NCBI RefSeq assembly: GCF_000337915.1
Contig: NZ_AOJE01000020.1
Coordinates: 1 to 47,535 of the forward strand
DNA from: Halorubrum saccharovorum DSM 1137
Lineage (GTDB): Archaea > Halobacteriota > Halobacteria > Halobacteriales > Haloferacaceae
Length of the DNA: 47,535 nucleotides
Direction of reading: 5' to 3'
Of this stretch, positions 27,013 to 35,810 are shown one piece after another. The notes below the pieces were generated by a model. That model had not been told where the DNA came from, searched no databases, and was given only the letters and a program-made list of their open reading frames with translations. The position numbers and the translations under genes were made by a program. The first letter of the stretch is position 1. Each line of letters begins with the position of its first letter.

Positions 27013-28308
27013 ATGCCAATCACTACTCCCGAAGAGTTGGATTATGATGACGAGTTGTATGAAACGCTGAATCCTCGGAAGAAAGACCTTCTCTACCAAC
27101 TCTTCAATCTGTATAATGACCGGATAGACCATCGAGAGATAGTCAAAGATACGTACACAACCGATGAACTGCGGAAGATACTAGCGAGTAGACTATCCGA
27201 AGAGACGCGTACATTTCTGGAACAGCACCGGAAGCTTAGCGAAGAGGGGGTCCGAACTGGTCCTGCGATAGATTATCTTGCAGAACATTACGATATCGAT
27301 GAAAGCGATTTAGAGATCAATACACGATACGAGCTTCTACTTCTTCTCCATCAAGAGGGGCTAATTGACCGATTGAATGAATTAATGATTCGGTCTCGCA
27401 TTCGGTCATATTCTGCGAGACGGACCTACTTTCTAGAGGAAGAGCTTGACCTGAGCGGACTGGAGGACGGACTTGGTCAATTTCATCACGAATGGAACCG
27501 AGAACAGGAGGATCCGAGTGCCGTTTTAGTTGACGTGGAGTTTGAGACAGAGCAGTTGGTTGTTTTGAAAATCTATCAGGAAGTTGGGCCGAAATATCCG
27601 AAGACGTTCTCATTCCGGATTGACGATACCGAGGATGAAAGAGACGGTGTACCAACTGAGCCAGAGCTTTCACAGATCAATTACCACCAACTGAAGACTA
27701 TCCGCTTCCAATTAGAAATTCTGTCTGATGAAACTGAGATCGTCTTTACAGAATCATTCAACCGCTGGCGTAGGACCCTTAGCCACTTCTTTGATACGGC
27801 ATTCGGTGTCGATGATTTCTATGACAAGCTTCAGGAACGGACTTCGGACATCGCTGAAAAGATCGAGGATGAAATCGTTGAAAGCGTGGAGGAACGAGAC
27901 GAGTCTATTGAGGCGGCTCGTGAGACAATAGAGGCTCACCGTTCTGAAGCGATTGATAGAATTGCCCGTCTTGATATCCCAGATGAGCGGAAAGAGGACT
28001 TGAAAACGCGAATCCAGACGATTGAGATCAGTGGATCAGAAATCTTTGACGACCAATCAATTGAAACACAGGAATTCCGGTTGATTGCGACCCTAGATGG
28101 CCTTTTTGACTCTGTTGATGGAATAGAAGAGGGATTCCGAGAAATGATCAAAAACGCCGACACCGAGAGCCAGTCGTTCGTTCTCACAATTAGTGATCGA
28201 CCAGTCCAGTTCAGTAATGGTCTGTGGCAGAGTGTCGGAGCAGGAACGCTACCGGATCGAGACCAGCGTGCGCTTGAAATCTTCTTTGATGATGAGAACG
28301 ATGAATGA
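27013..28308 (+). CDS. Hypothetical protein, first gene of a FokI-like nuclease pair (431 aa)
   Basis: No family recognised. Visible features are a charged N-terminal helical region (from YDDELYETLNPRKKDLL), a central region with beta-strand patches (VLVDVEFETEQLVVLKIYQE), a helical, Glu-rich coiled coil near 275-330 (EKIEDEIVESVEERDESIEA), and a C-terminal domain ending in acidic FFDDENDE. The stop overlaps the start of the nuclease gene by 8 bases (ATGAATGA), indicating one functional unit. It might be a DNA-binding, sensor or neutralising partner of the nuclease; the sequence does not decide. It has its own TATA box and so can be expressed independently of the methylase arm. Confidence 0.65.
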   Translation: MPITTPEELDYDDELYETLNPRKKDLLYQLFNLYNDRIDHREIVKDTYTTDELRKILASRLSEETRTFLEQHRKLSEEGVRTGPAIDYLAEHYDIDESDLEINTRYELLLLLHQEGLIDRLNELMIRSRIRSYSARRTYFLEEELDLSGLEDGLGQFHHEWNREQEDPSAVLVDVEFETEQLVVLKIYQEVGPKYPKTFSFRIDDTEDERDGVPTEPELSQINYHQLKTIRFQLEILSDETEIVFTESFNRWRRTLSHFFDTAFGVDDFYDKLQERTSDIAEKIEDEIVESVEERDESIEAARETIEAHRSEAIDRIARLDIPDERKEDLKTRIQTIEISGSEIFDDQSIETQEFRLIATLDGLFDSVDGIEEGFREMIKNADTESQSFVLTISDRPVQFSNGLWQSVGAGTLPDRDQRALEIFFDDENDE

Positions 28309-29752
28309 AGAAGTAATTGGCGCGTTAGATGAACTCCTTACTCTTGAGGAAGGTAGCACTTCCTTTGAAGAGAACGAGATTCCAGAAATATTGGTAGGTA
28401 CTGAGTATATTGAATCTGAGATCAGGCATCCGACTCGCTGTCCTATCATACCTTCCTGCCGAGAGCCATGTGAATGTGACCAAGACGGTCCATCGATTGT
28501 TGTCCAGTGTGATGCCGGGCATGAAGGGAGCATATCCACGAGCGAATACACCTACTACGACATCAATTTTGAAGCGGTTATTCGCTCGATAGCGGACCAC
28601 ATAGAGCGAAGCTTGGTGAATGTCGATACGAGCACTCAACCCCGCTATGTGTCGGGGATTACCGGCGATAATTTAGATATCTATCTAATAATCTCACCGT
28701 CTGATTACCAGAAGGCTATCAATGAGATCTGCATAGCGACTCTTCGGGAGGAGACACCTGCTCTGTTGATTACTCCTGAGGAAAGTGTCACAGAATTGCT
28801 TGAGATTCAATCTCTGTTCGCGGGGGGGAATCTGATTTACACGATTCCATTCACTATGCTCACTGCGATTGGTGAGATCCAAAGTTCACTTGAAACGATT
28901 GATGAGATCAAATCCTTGGAACGGGAATTTATCGAAGAACAGGCTGATACTGAGCATCCGGTTGTTCTTCGTGTAAACTCGAATCCGAGATACATACTCA
29001 CAGAGCTCAACCAGATGCGGTTGCTTCGAATGGCAGGTGAAATCCCCCAATCCTCAGGAAAACGATTGGAGAAAATCGGAGAATCGGTCTTCTCGCACCT
29101 CTTCGTAACGTATCCTGACCGAGGGGGCGAAGATGACCGGGGGACCAATCTCCCTGATTCAATCTTCTATATTGCGGACAACGGATTGCCGGATGATTGT
29201 GAGTCCGTTCTCGGGATCGTCGATACCAAGTCAGGAGAAGATGCAAGCTTCCGGACTGAGTCTGTGGAAGGGAAACATGATGAATATCTACGGCGGGGCC
29301 GTCGTCAGTCAGTTGCTGCCGATGTACTTGCTCATACCTTTGTGATTCTGGAATTCGACGGACAGCAAGAACTTGATTTCTTTGATCAGATGGCAACACG
29401 GTATCACGATGGCGAATTTATGGTCATATTCACAGCAGAAGCGTTGGCAATGATTATGGCAGCTTATCTCGCCCATACTGTCACAAACGAACTGACACTA
29501 GTTGAAGGAAACTTCCAAGCGACCATCTACCCATTTTTCAATAAGGAGCACTTTCGAGAGGCGGGACTCGCTGGCATTACTCGGGATGTTGGGAGAAACC
29601 AAGAAGACTACAATGATGCATATATCCAGCGCGATAACCTGCTAATCGTTACAGAAAGCGTTGTGGAAGAACGATTAAAAGACTGTATTGATTCCCCGAA
29701 TGAAGTCGAACAGATTTTATCATCCTATTATCGAGAAATGACAACAATATGA
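28301..29752 (+). CDS. Cysteine-cluster protein with FokI-like PD-(D/E)XK nuclease domain (483 aa)
   Basis: N-terminal Cys47, Cys53, Cys57, Cys59, Cys70 and His74 (CPIIPSCREPCEC, then VQCDAGH) look like a zinc-binding knuckle. The middle (120-250) is unassigned. Residues 270-345 have the FokI cleavage-domain pattern: an upstream helix (KIGESVFSHLF), PDSIFYI with Asp286, then IVDTKSG with Asp308-Thr-Lys310, followed by a region of basic helices (DEYLRRGRRQ). R.FokI itself has PDGAIYTV...VIVDTKAY. ATG 28301 overlaps the previous stop by 8 bases. A G7 run lies at 28822-28828. Nuclease activity is predicted from this pattern; the recognition partner would be the 431-residue protein or the zinc part. 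The family assignment is by motif only. Confidence 0.65.
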   Translation: MNEEVIGALDELLTLEEGSTSFEENEIPEILVGTEYIESEIRHPTRCPIIPSCREPCECDQDGPSIVVQCDAGHEGSISTSEYTYYDINFEAVIRSIADHIERSLVNVDTSTQPRYVSGITGDNLDIYLIISPSDYQKAINEICIATLREETPALLITPEESVTELLEIQSLFAGGNLIYTIPFTMLTAIGEIQSSLETIDEIKSLEREFIEEQADTEHPVVLRVNSNPRYILTELNQMRLLRMAGEIPQSSGKRLEKIGESVFSHLFVTYPDRGGEDDRGTNLPDSIFYIADNGLPDDCESVLGIVDTKSGEDASFRTESVEGKHDEYLRRGRRQSVAADVLAHTFVILEFDGQQELDFFDQMATRYHDGEFMVIFTAEALAMIMAAYLAHTVTNELTLVEGNFQATIYPFFNKEHFREAGLAGITRDVGRNQEDYNDAYIQRDNLLIVTESVVEERLKDCIDSPNEVEQILSSYYREMTTI

Positions 29753-30049
29753 TATTCGTCTTGATTTCAGGCTATCTATTCCAGCATAGCGTGTCATAAA
29801 AGTCGAATACATCACCCCAGTCGTCTTAGACGATAGGTACGCACTCTTCAGCAACCGGCTGTTTCAGTCGATAATGTATCTGAAGAATAGAATTTCAATA
29901 GAGTCGAATATCTCTATTAAACGAGTACGAGAAGGTGCCGTAGTTTCGGTGGTAAACCTGCGGATGAGAGTGTTGGTGAGTAGTTCAACCTAGTCGTAAC
30001 GCCACCTGGGTCAAGTAAAAATTGGAACGCAAGCCAGTAGCCCCCAATA
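29753..30049 (+). other. Intergenic region between convergent genes
   Basis: AT-rich, no gene recognised. A short palindrome (TCGTCTTAGACGA, about 29820-29832) lies just after the nuclease gene and may act in transcription ending. Confidence 0.4.
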
Positions 30050-30553
30050 CTAGGTGGATCTAGCCGCCTTTGTTCGAGCGCGTTCATACAGGCGGCGTTC
30101 CTCAATAGCTGTGGCCCAGTCGCCAAGTTCTGTGTAGACGTTGTCAATCTGTGCTTCGTCGAATTCGAGGGTGTTGACTTCAATAGGCGAATCAGCGTCG
30201 TACTCGTCTCGGTATTCCTCAATACGGTCGGTCAGCTCTGACACTCGGGACTGCAACTCGCAAACAGTGCTCTCTTGGGCCAGTTCGTACACCCGCCGCC
30301 ACTCGAAGTAGTCATTATTACGCTGGTACCGAACTGGCCGACCCCCGTGGCGGATAACAATACCAAGTTCAGTATAGAAGGACAGGTGTGTCCGTGCTGA
30401 GTCCACCGAGCAATCCGCCCACTCGGCGATTTTGGAGACTGCTGTTGGCTTTCGGGCATGCAACACCGCTCCGTATACGCGGTGTTTTGTATCCCCACCC
30501 TCCATCGGCCTATCAAATGAGGGTGGACCGTCGCGGTGAACATCGTCAGTCAT
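30050..30553 (-). CDS. Haloarchaeal winged-helix transcription regulator, DUF7342-like (167 aa)
   Basis: N-terminal winged helix-turn-helix at residues 22-75: KHRVYGAVLHARKPTAV, then WADCSVDSARTHLSFYTELG as recognition region, and a GGRPVRYQRN wing. A long helical part follows (VCELQSRVSELTDRIEEYRD) that probably dimerises. This arrangement is common among small haloarchaeal regulators of the ArsR-like group. It is convergent with the FokI-like pair, and no target can be read from the sequence. It is the last accessory gene before the ribosomal operon. Confidence 0.75.
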   Translation of the reverse strand: MTDDVHRDGPPSFDRPMEGGDTKHRVYGAVLHARKPTAVSKIAEWADCSVDSARTHLSFYTELGIVIRHGGRPVRYQRNNDYFEWRRVYELAQESTVCELQSRVSELTDRIEEYRDEYDADSPIEVNTLEFDEAQIDNVYTELGDWATAIEERRLYERARTKAARST

Positions 30554-31005
30554 ACTTATCGATCCAGATTAGGATATCGCCCAGGCGTATTTTTGTAGTT
30601 ACCTGCATAAAAACTGTATCTGACGTAGACCCTGATCATCATATTCCAAACGGATAATCCAGTGAATTCCCCGTATCTCTAATGTCGTGACAAATCATTA
30701 TTTATCAGATCGTCTCATCTGTTCTGAGCGGCAACGTGTTGATCTAGTTAGGGACCTAATATGGGCCCAGTAAATCTATGATGCGCCAGTTGTTCGTCAG
30801 ATGAACCCAGCTCAGCTATTACGGACATATTGGTTTGAGTTTGAAGATATCACGGACTGAGCGTGGGTAACACTCATGCGTCAAAAAGGCGAGAGAGGCT
30901 CGATAGCCAGTGCTGAATATAAAGCTAGCCTCGAAGTCAGCTAATCGGTTTCAATAAAACAGCGTAAGAACGCCTAGAACGCCCGTTTACGTTCTAGAAT
31001 TGTTC
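30554..31005 (+). other. Intergenic junction between the island and the ribosomal operon
   Basis: About 450 bases without a supported gene. A 19-codon frame at 30801-30860 (MNPAQLLRTYWFEFEDITD) resembles a gene start but ends in TGA and then runs another 28 codons, so it is either a dead remnant or chance. The right end holds the inverted repeat listed separately. Composition changes from AT-rich here to GC-rich at secY. Confidence 0.5.
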
Positions 31006-31008
31006 TTA
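30965..31008 (-). terminator. Long inverted repeat overlapping the secY stop codon
   Basis: Left arm TAAGAAC (30965-30971) and CTAGAACG (30974-30981) pair with CGTTCTAG (30990-30997) and GTTCTTA (31002-31008), leaving an 8-base loop and a small asymmetric internal bulge. The right arm contains the complement of the secY stop codon (31006-31008). In the transcript direction (leftward) a T-rich stretch CTGTTTTATTG follows the stem. It is a likely end signal for the ribosomal operon, or a recombination-prone site at the island border. The repeat is seen directly; the role is inferred. Confidence 0.6.
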
Positions 31009-32484
31009 CTCATTCCCAAACATCTGGCGCATCATCGGGTGCATCTCCATCAGCTGCTCTTCCGCGATCTCCTCGTACAGCTTGTACGTGATAGAGACCG
31101 CGAGCAACAGTCCGGTTCCGGAGACCTGCCCGATGGTGCCGAGCAGGTTCGCCATAACGGCGAGCAGCCCGACGAGGGCGCCGCCGATGACCGTTACCTG
31201 CGGGATGTACCGTTCCATGACCTTCTCGACGACCTGCGGGTTCCGTCGGAACCCGGGGATCTGCATCCCGGAGTTCTGGATCTGTTTCGCCGTCGCCTCC
31301 GGGCCCATCCCGGTGGTCTCGACCCAGAAGATGGCGAAGATCGCGCCGCCGACGACCATGAAGGTGAGGTCGATAAGCAGTCGAACCGCGATCATCCACG
31401 GCTCAACCGACGCCGGTATCTCACCCAGGAACCACATCCAGTCGGTTCTGCGCTGGATCGGGTTCAGATAGTAGAACAGCCCGGAGATGGGCTGACCTTG
31501 GCCGCTGTAGACGCCGAGCCAGCTCGGCATCCCCGCCCACTGAGAGGAGAGGAGCTGCCCGAGGAACTGGATGTTCGCCTGCAGCGCGCGGACGAGGATC
31601 ATCGGCAGGACGGACGCGTAGATGAGCTTCACCGGGAAGCGCCCGCGAGCACCCTTCACTCGCGCGTGCGACAGCGGGATCTCGACGCGGACCGACTCCG
31701 CGTACACGACGATCCCGAAGATGAACAGCGTGGTGAAAAGCGCCAAGATGTTCCCCGGGTCGAACAGCAGGTTCTGGAGACCCTCCGCCGTGAACGGCGA
31801 GAGCGACACCGGCACGTCGCCGACGATGATGCCGTACCAGCTCGCGAAGAAGCCGGAGGCGCCGAGCGCGGAGAAACTGAAGAACCCGCCGACGATCTGC
31901 TGGCTCACCGCCGCGATGATGAACAGCCCGACGCCGGAGCCGACGCCCCACTTGCTCACGATCTCGTCCATGAACAGAAGGAGGACGCCGCCGACGAAGA
32001 TCTGTACGAAGATCAGCGCCTCGACGCCGAACGTTCCGATACCGAGCGACTGTCCGACGGCCGGATCCGCAGGCAGGAACTCGCCGGTGAACACCATGGG
32101 CGCGGCCGTCAGCGCCGTGACGATAATCACCAGCAGCTTCTGGAGGCCTTGGTACAGGACCTGATCGCGCGGGTCGTCGGTGTCGAGCCCCAGCAGGTTC
32201 GCACCGCCCAACAGCTGGAGGACGATGGACGCCGTGACGATCGGTCCGATACCGACCTGCAACAGCGAGCCGGACGAGCCGGCAAGCACCGACCGGAACT
32301 GCCCGAAGAAGTCAGACCCCTGGCCGACGGCCAACCCGAACGGGTTGATGTTGGTCAGGAAGAAGTAGACGACCAAGATGCCGGCCGTCCACATGAGCTT
32401 CCGCTTGAACGGAACGTGACCCGCGGGCCGCTCCACGACGGGCATCCGCGTGAGCACCGGTTCGGCGACCTCCTTCCAACTCAT
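31006..32484 (-). CDS. secY: Preprotein translocase subunit SecY (492 aa)
   Basis: Pore-forming subunit of the Sec translocon in the cytoplasmic membrane, partner of SecE and Sec61-beta. Ten hydrophobic segments are visible. The N-terminal LMWTAGILVVYFFLTNINPF and the plug-region segment GSDFFGQFRSVLAGS are typical. The C-terminal part has the family's GFRRNPQVVEKVMERYIP and ITYKLYEEIAEEQ. The length is normal for haloarchaea. It is the last gene of the operon, three bases after rpl15, as is usual for archaeal spc-type clusters. Confidence 0.97.
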   Translation of the reverse strand: MSWKEVAEPVLTRMPVVERPAGHVPFKRKLMWTAGILVVYFFLTNINPFGLAVGQGSDFFGQFRSVLAGSSGSLLQVGIGPIVTASIVLQLLGGANLLGLDTDDPRDQVLYQGLQKLLVIIVTALTAAPMVFTGEFLPADPAVGQSLGIGTFGVEALIFVQIFVGGVLLLFMDEIVSKWGVGSGVGLFIIAAVSQQIVGGFFSFSALGASGFFASWYGIIVGDVPVSLSPFTAEGLQNLLFDPGNILALFTTLFIFGIVVYAESVRVEIPLSHARVKGARGRFPVKLIYASVLPMILVRALQANIQFLGQLLSSQWAGMPSWLGVYSGQGQPISGLFYYLNPIQRRTDWMWFLGEIPASVEPWMIAVRLLIDLTFMVVGGAIFAIFWVETTGMGPEATAKQIQNSGMQIPGFRRNPQVVEKVMERYIPQVTVIGGALVGLLAVMANLLGTIGQVSGTGLLLAVSITYKLYEEIAEEQLMEMHPMMRQMFGNE

Positions 32485-32487
32485 TGG

Positions 32488-32985
32488 TTACGCCTCGTCG
32501 TCCTCGTCGTCAGAAGTGTTTTCCGATTCGTCAGCGGCCGCTTCGGCGCGCTCAGAGAGCGTCGCCTCGCCGCCGGCTTCCTCGATGAGTTCGACCGCAC
32601 CCGCCGTGAACGCGTCGGCGGTGACGCGGAGCTCGCGACGGACCTGTCCGCCGCCGAGCACTTTCACGACGTCGGCCTCGTGGCCGTCCTCGACGACGTC
32701 GCGCGCGTCGATGACGTACCCGTCTCCGTCCTCCTCGGCGAGGTCCTCAGCGGCGTACAGCGCCGCGTCCTCGTCGATCTTCTGGACCTTCACTTCGAGG
32801 ACATCGGTCTGCGTGCTTTCGGGACGCTTGAATCCGTACTTGCCGAGCGGACCGTAGTTGTGGAACTCGTGTTTCGCGCGACCGGCCGCGCCGCGGCCGC
32901 CGCGGTGACCGGCGCCGCGCCGGTTCTTGTGCGTTCCGCCGCCGTGCGTTCGGGAACCGCGCTGTCGGCGTTTCTTGCTCGTCAT
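32488..32985 (-). CDS. rpl15: Ribosomal protein uL15 (165 aa)
   Basis: Large-subunit protein that binds 23S rRNA in early assembly. The N-terminus has the basic glycine-rich rRNA-binding tail (RRQRGSRTHGGGTHKNRRG, GHRGGRGAAGRAKH), and the C-terminus has the conserved VLGGGQVRRELRVTADAF segment. The tail ends in an acidic haloarchaeal extension (ADESENTSDDEDDEA). Start ATG 32985 overlaps the uL30 stop by four bases; the longer open frame upstream lies inside uL30. Confidence 0.96.
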   Translation of the reverse strand: MTSKKRRQRGSRTHGGGTHKNRRGAGHRGGRGAAGRAKHEFHNYGPLGKYGFKRPESTQTDVLEVKVQKIDEDAALYAAEDLAEEDGDGYVIDARDVVEDGHEADVVKVLGGGQVRRELRVTADAFTAGAVELIEEAGGEATLSERAEAAADESENTSDDEDDEA

Positions 32986-33446
32986 CGCATCGCCTCCAGG
33001 AGACTGTCGATCTCCTCGGTGCTGTGTTTCCCGAGTTCGCCGCCCTCGATCACGGGGTGTTTGATGCCCTCGTGACCGCCGCGGGGAGCGTGGAGCCGGA
33101 GCGTCGGCGAGAGGCCCTGCTCGCGCAGAGTCGTCTCCTCGTCGACGAGCGCCTCGGCCAGCGCCTCGAGATCGGCGTAGTCGGTGTTGTCGTCGATCCA
33201 CTCGTCGTCGATGTCGGCCGAGCCCTCCAGGGGCTCTCCGCGTCGCGCGACGGTTCGCGCAACGGCCTCGACGCTCGGTTCCCCGAACGCGACGACATCG
33301 TTCACCTTGGTGATCATGCCGTGGTACGAGTCCGTCTCGGGGACGAACGTCGCGTGGTTGACGCGCCCGATGTTCAGCATGTCGAGGGTGTCCTCGACGC
33401 CGTACCCCAGGTTCACGTCACCGCGGAGCTGCACGATCGCCTGCAT
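32982..33446 (-). CDS. rpl30: Ribosomal protein uL30 (154 aa)
   Basis: Archaeal/eukaryal-type long uL30: an N-terminal ferredoxin-like core ([39 protein letters not shown]) and an archaeal C-terminal extension with LSPTLRLHAPRGGHEGIKH. ATG 33446 lies in a TGATG junction with the rps5 stop. The GTG three bases upstream is the other option. Confidence 0.96.
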   Translation of the reverse strand: MQAIVQLRGDVNLGYGVEDTLDMLNIGRVNHATFVPETDSYHGMITKVNDVVAFGEPSVEAVARTVARRGEPLEGSADIDDEWIDDNTDYADLEALAEALVDEETTLREQGLSPTLRLHAPRGGHEGIKHPVIEGGELGKHSTEEIDSLLEAMR

Positions 33447-34093
33447 CACTCGCTCACCTCGTCGTAGTGGACCTCACGCGCGTGCTGCGGAGTGCGGGAC
33501 TGCGCCGCGTTCTCCAAGGCGTTGAACGTCGCCTTCGCGAGGTTCACGGTCGTGCGGGTGTTGCCGTCGGAGTTCGTCCAGGCGTCCTCGACGCCCGCGA
33601 GCTCCAAGATGTTCCGAACCGTCTCCGCCGCGGCCAGCCCGAGCCCCTGCGGGGCGGGCTGGATCTCGACGGTGACGGAGCCGGCCTTCCCCTCCGCCTT
33701 GCGGGTGAGGGAGTTCGTGCCGCCGGGCTGGTCCTCCCAGGACCCGGAGCCGCGGTCGACCTCGATGATGTTCAGCTTCGCGACGTCGATCGCCTTCTGG
33801 ATGGCGCCGCCGACCTGGTCGTCTCGGGCCTGCGCGTAGCCGAGGTAGCCGTCGCGGTTGCCCACGGCGACCACGCAGCGGAACTTCACGCGGCGGCCGG
33901 AGTCGGTCATCCGCTGGACCATGTTGATGTCCAGCACCTCGTCTTCCAGCCCCGGGAGGAGCTGGTCGACGATTTCGGCCTCCTTCAGCGGGAGACCGGA
34001 GTCGAGCGCCTGTTCCATCGACGAGATATCGCCGTTCTGTACCTTGCGGCCGAGTCGCGTCCGCGGTTCCCAGCCGTCGTTGTGTCTACTCAT
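33446..34093 (-). CDS. rps5: Ribosomal protein uS5 (215 aa)
   Basis: Small-subunit protein at the mRNA entry side, important for decoding accuracy. The KH-like double-stranded RNA-binding part has [20 protein letters not shown] and [19 protein letters not shown]; the C-terminal domain has [20 protein letters not shown]. Start ATG 34093 ([11 protein letters not shown]) overlaps the uL18 stop by 8 bases; the frame stays open upstream to 34477, but that is shadow of uL18. Confidence 0.96.
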   Translation of the reverse strand: MSRHNDGWEPRTRLGRKVQNGDISSMEQALDSGLPLKEAEIVDQLLPGLEDEVLDINMVQRMTDSGRRVKFRCVVAVGNRDGYLGYAQARDDQVGGAIQKAIDVAKLNIIEVDRGSGSWEDQPGGTNSLTRKAEGKAGSVTVEIQPAPQGLGLAAAETVRNILELAGVEDAWTNSDGNTRTTVNLAKATFNALENAAQSRTPQHAREVHYDEVSE

Positions 34094-34643
34094 GGTCCTC
34101 CTGGATTGTCGCGAGCACGTCGTCGAAGTGCTCGGGTAGGTCGGCCGCGTCGAAATCACCGCTGTACAGCGGCTCGTCGAGCTGCTCGGCGTACGCGGCG
34201 ATGTGCTCGCCACGCGTGCGCGACCAGTCGGCCAGCACGTCGTCGTTGTGCGGGATCTCGAGGCCGGCGTCGATCGCTCCTTCCTGTACTGCGAACGTCT
34301 TGTTGCCGGGCGTCGCCGTGTTGAGCCCGATGTCGAGGACGGCCTCGTCGAGGCCGGCGTCGACGGCGCGGGCGCCCGCGAGGTACCCGGTGAGGTACGC
34401 GCTGGGGAGGTTGCCCGTGGGGGCGTCCCAGCCGTACTCGCCGAGCTCCTCGCTGGAGGCGGCCGCGTGGGTCTCATCGCCGTCGGATCCGGGAGTCACC
34501 AGCTGCGCCCTGACGTGAGCGTTGCTCACCCGGGCGACCAGGCGAGGCTTGCCCGATTTCAGCAGGCGCAACCTCTGATGGTAATCCGTCCGGACCTCTC
34601 GGCGGCGACGCATCGGCACCTTGTATCGTGGTCCTGTCGCCAT
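34086..34643 (-). CDS. rpl18: Ribosomal protein uL18 (185 aa)
   Basis: Central protuberance protein that binds 5S rRNA with uL5. Starts [20 protein letters not shown], the archaeal uL18 opening, followed by [20 protein letters not shown] and [20 protein letters not shown]. The length is normal for haloarchaea. Its ATG overlaps the eL19 stop by one base. Confidence 0.96.
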   Translation of the reverse strand: MATGPRYKVPMRRRREVRTDYHQRLRLLKSGKPRLVARVSNAHVRAQLVTPGSDGDETHAAASSEELGEYGWDAPTGNLPSAYLTGYLAGARAVDAGLDEAVLDIGLNTATPGNKTFAVQEGAIDAGLEIPHNDDVLADWSRTRGEHIAAYAEQLDEPLYSGDFDAADLPEHFDDVLATIQEDHE

Positions 34644-35104
34644 TAGTCCGTCACCTCGTAACCGTACTGCGTCTGGATGTACGCCTCCAGCCGCGCGACA
34701 TCCTCGAAGTCGCCACCGCTCGCCTTGTTGTAGAGCGTGCGGTACTCGCTGGCGTCGAGCACGTCCTCGTCGTCGCGGAGCTCCTTCAGGCGGGCGCGCT
34801 GCGCACGGATCCGCGCCTTCCAGTCGTCCTTCGTGTTCTGTCGCGCGCCGGCCTTCCCCTTCCGGGTACCGGCGCCCGACTGGTGACCGTACGAGCGCTT
34901 CTCAGCGCGCTCGCGGGCCTGACCGCGGGAGTTCGTCTTCGCGTCTTTCGCGCGGATGGTGCCCTGTTCGATGAGTTCGCGGACGTCCTCTCGCGTGATG
35001 GCGTCCTCGATCTCCTCCTGTGCCTCGGGATCGAGCCAGACGCGGCCCTTGCCGACGTCCAGCTCGTCCGCTGCGAGCCGTTTCTGCGCCTTCAGATCAC
35101 TCAT
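34643..35104 (-). CDS. rpl19e: Ribosomal protein eL19 (153 aa)
   Basis: Archaeal/eukaryal-specific large-subunit protein at the base, close to the membrane-facing side. It has the typical start [20 protein letters not shown], then [11 protein letters not shown] and the basic stretch [20 protein letters not shown] that binds rRNA. It overlaps the end of eL32 by eight bases. Confidence 0.96.
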   Translation of the reverse strand: MSDLKAQKRLAADELDVGKGRVWLDPEAQEEIEDAITREDVRELIEQGTIRAKDAKTNSRGQARERAEKRSYGHQSGAGTRKGKAGARQNTKDDWKARIRAQRARLKELRDDEDVLDASEYRTLYNKASGGDFEDVARLEAYIQTQYGYEVTD

Positions 35105-35807
35105 CGTCGACCTCCACTTCGACGTAGGTCGGGTTCAGCACGCGGATCTCGCGCTCCTCCGCCTCGTCTTCGATCAGTTCGCGCTTGCGACCGCCGACCT
35201 TCGAGGCGATCCGAACCGCCTGCGTGTCGCCGTCGACGCCCTCGAGGTCGTCCGTGTTGTGCACGCGGACCTCCTCGAAGCCGCTCGGGTGCAGGTCGCG
35301 CGACGCCTTCGGCGATCGGAACCCCGCCTCGACGACGGGCCCCTTCGCCTTCATGCGGCGGCGCTGCTTGGAGAGCCCGCCGCGCGGCTTGCGCCACGAC
35401 GTCGGGATCCGCTTTTTCTTGTGGTAATCCTGCCGGTTGAACTGCGGTTTCCCCTCGCGGTGCTTCTGTGCGAGCGCGCGAGCGGTCTCGTCGTCCAGTT
35501 CCGGCGTCTTGTCGGCGTGACCGCGGGGGCGAAGCTCCGTCTCGACGTCCTCGTCGGCGTCGGCCTCGTCGGCCTCCTCCTCCTCGTCCGTCTCGTCTTC
35601 GATCTCCGCGTCCGCCTCCTCGTCGACCTCCAGCCCGCCGACGTCGGCCTTGATACGCGCTGCGAGCGCGTTGCCGACGCCGTCGACCTCGGAGAGCTCC
35701 GACTGGGAGGCGGCCTTCACGTCCTCGACCGTCTCGTAGCCGGCCGCGCGAAGGGCGTCCGCCTTCGAGGGACCGACACCGCTGATGTCTTCCAGTTCTT
35801 CGGCCAT
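35097..35807 (-). CDS. rpl32e: Ribosomal protein eL32 with helix-hairpin-helix N-terminus (236 aa)
   Basis: The conserved eL32 domain is in the C-terminal half: [40 protein letters not shown] and [20 protein letters not shown]. The first 60 residues carry a helix-hairpin-helix-like unit ([32 protein letters not shown]), followed by an acidic linker ([16 protein letters not shown]). This N-terminal extension is known in haloarchaeal eL32. It adjoins uL6 by three bases. Confidence 0.95.
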   Translation of the reverse strand: MAEELEDISGVGPSKADALRAAGYETVEDVKAASQSELSEVDGVGNALAARIKADVGGLEVDEEADAEIEDETDEEEEADEADADEDVETELRPRGHADKTPELDDETARALAQKHREGKPQFNRQDYHKKKRIPTSWRKPRGGLSKQRRRMKAKGPVVEAGFRSPKASRDLHPSGFEEVRVHNTDDLEGVDGDTQAVRIASKVGGRKRELIEDEAEEREIRVLNPTYVEVEVDDE

Positions 35808-35810
35808 TGG

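Noticed and set aside
1-30553. CRISPR array or cas genes
   Set aside because: No regularly spaced direct repeats and no Cas motifs seen; the only short tandem repeat is the two-copy palindrome at 1185-1218.
30801-30860. 19-codon frame starting MNPAQLL
   Set aside because: Ends in TGA after 19 codons; the continuation after the stop has no recognisable family. It may be chance.
31000-33075. A 691-codon plus-strand frame opposite secY and rpl15, rich in Arg, Asp and Glu
   Set aside because: It is the antisense shadow of GC-rich coding DNA; both genes beneath are unmistakable homologues and the frame has no family or promoter.
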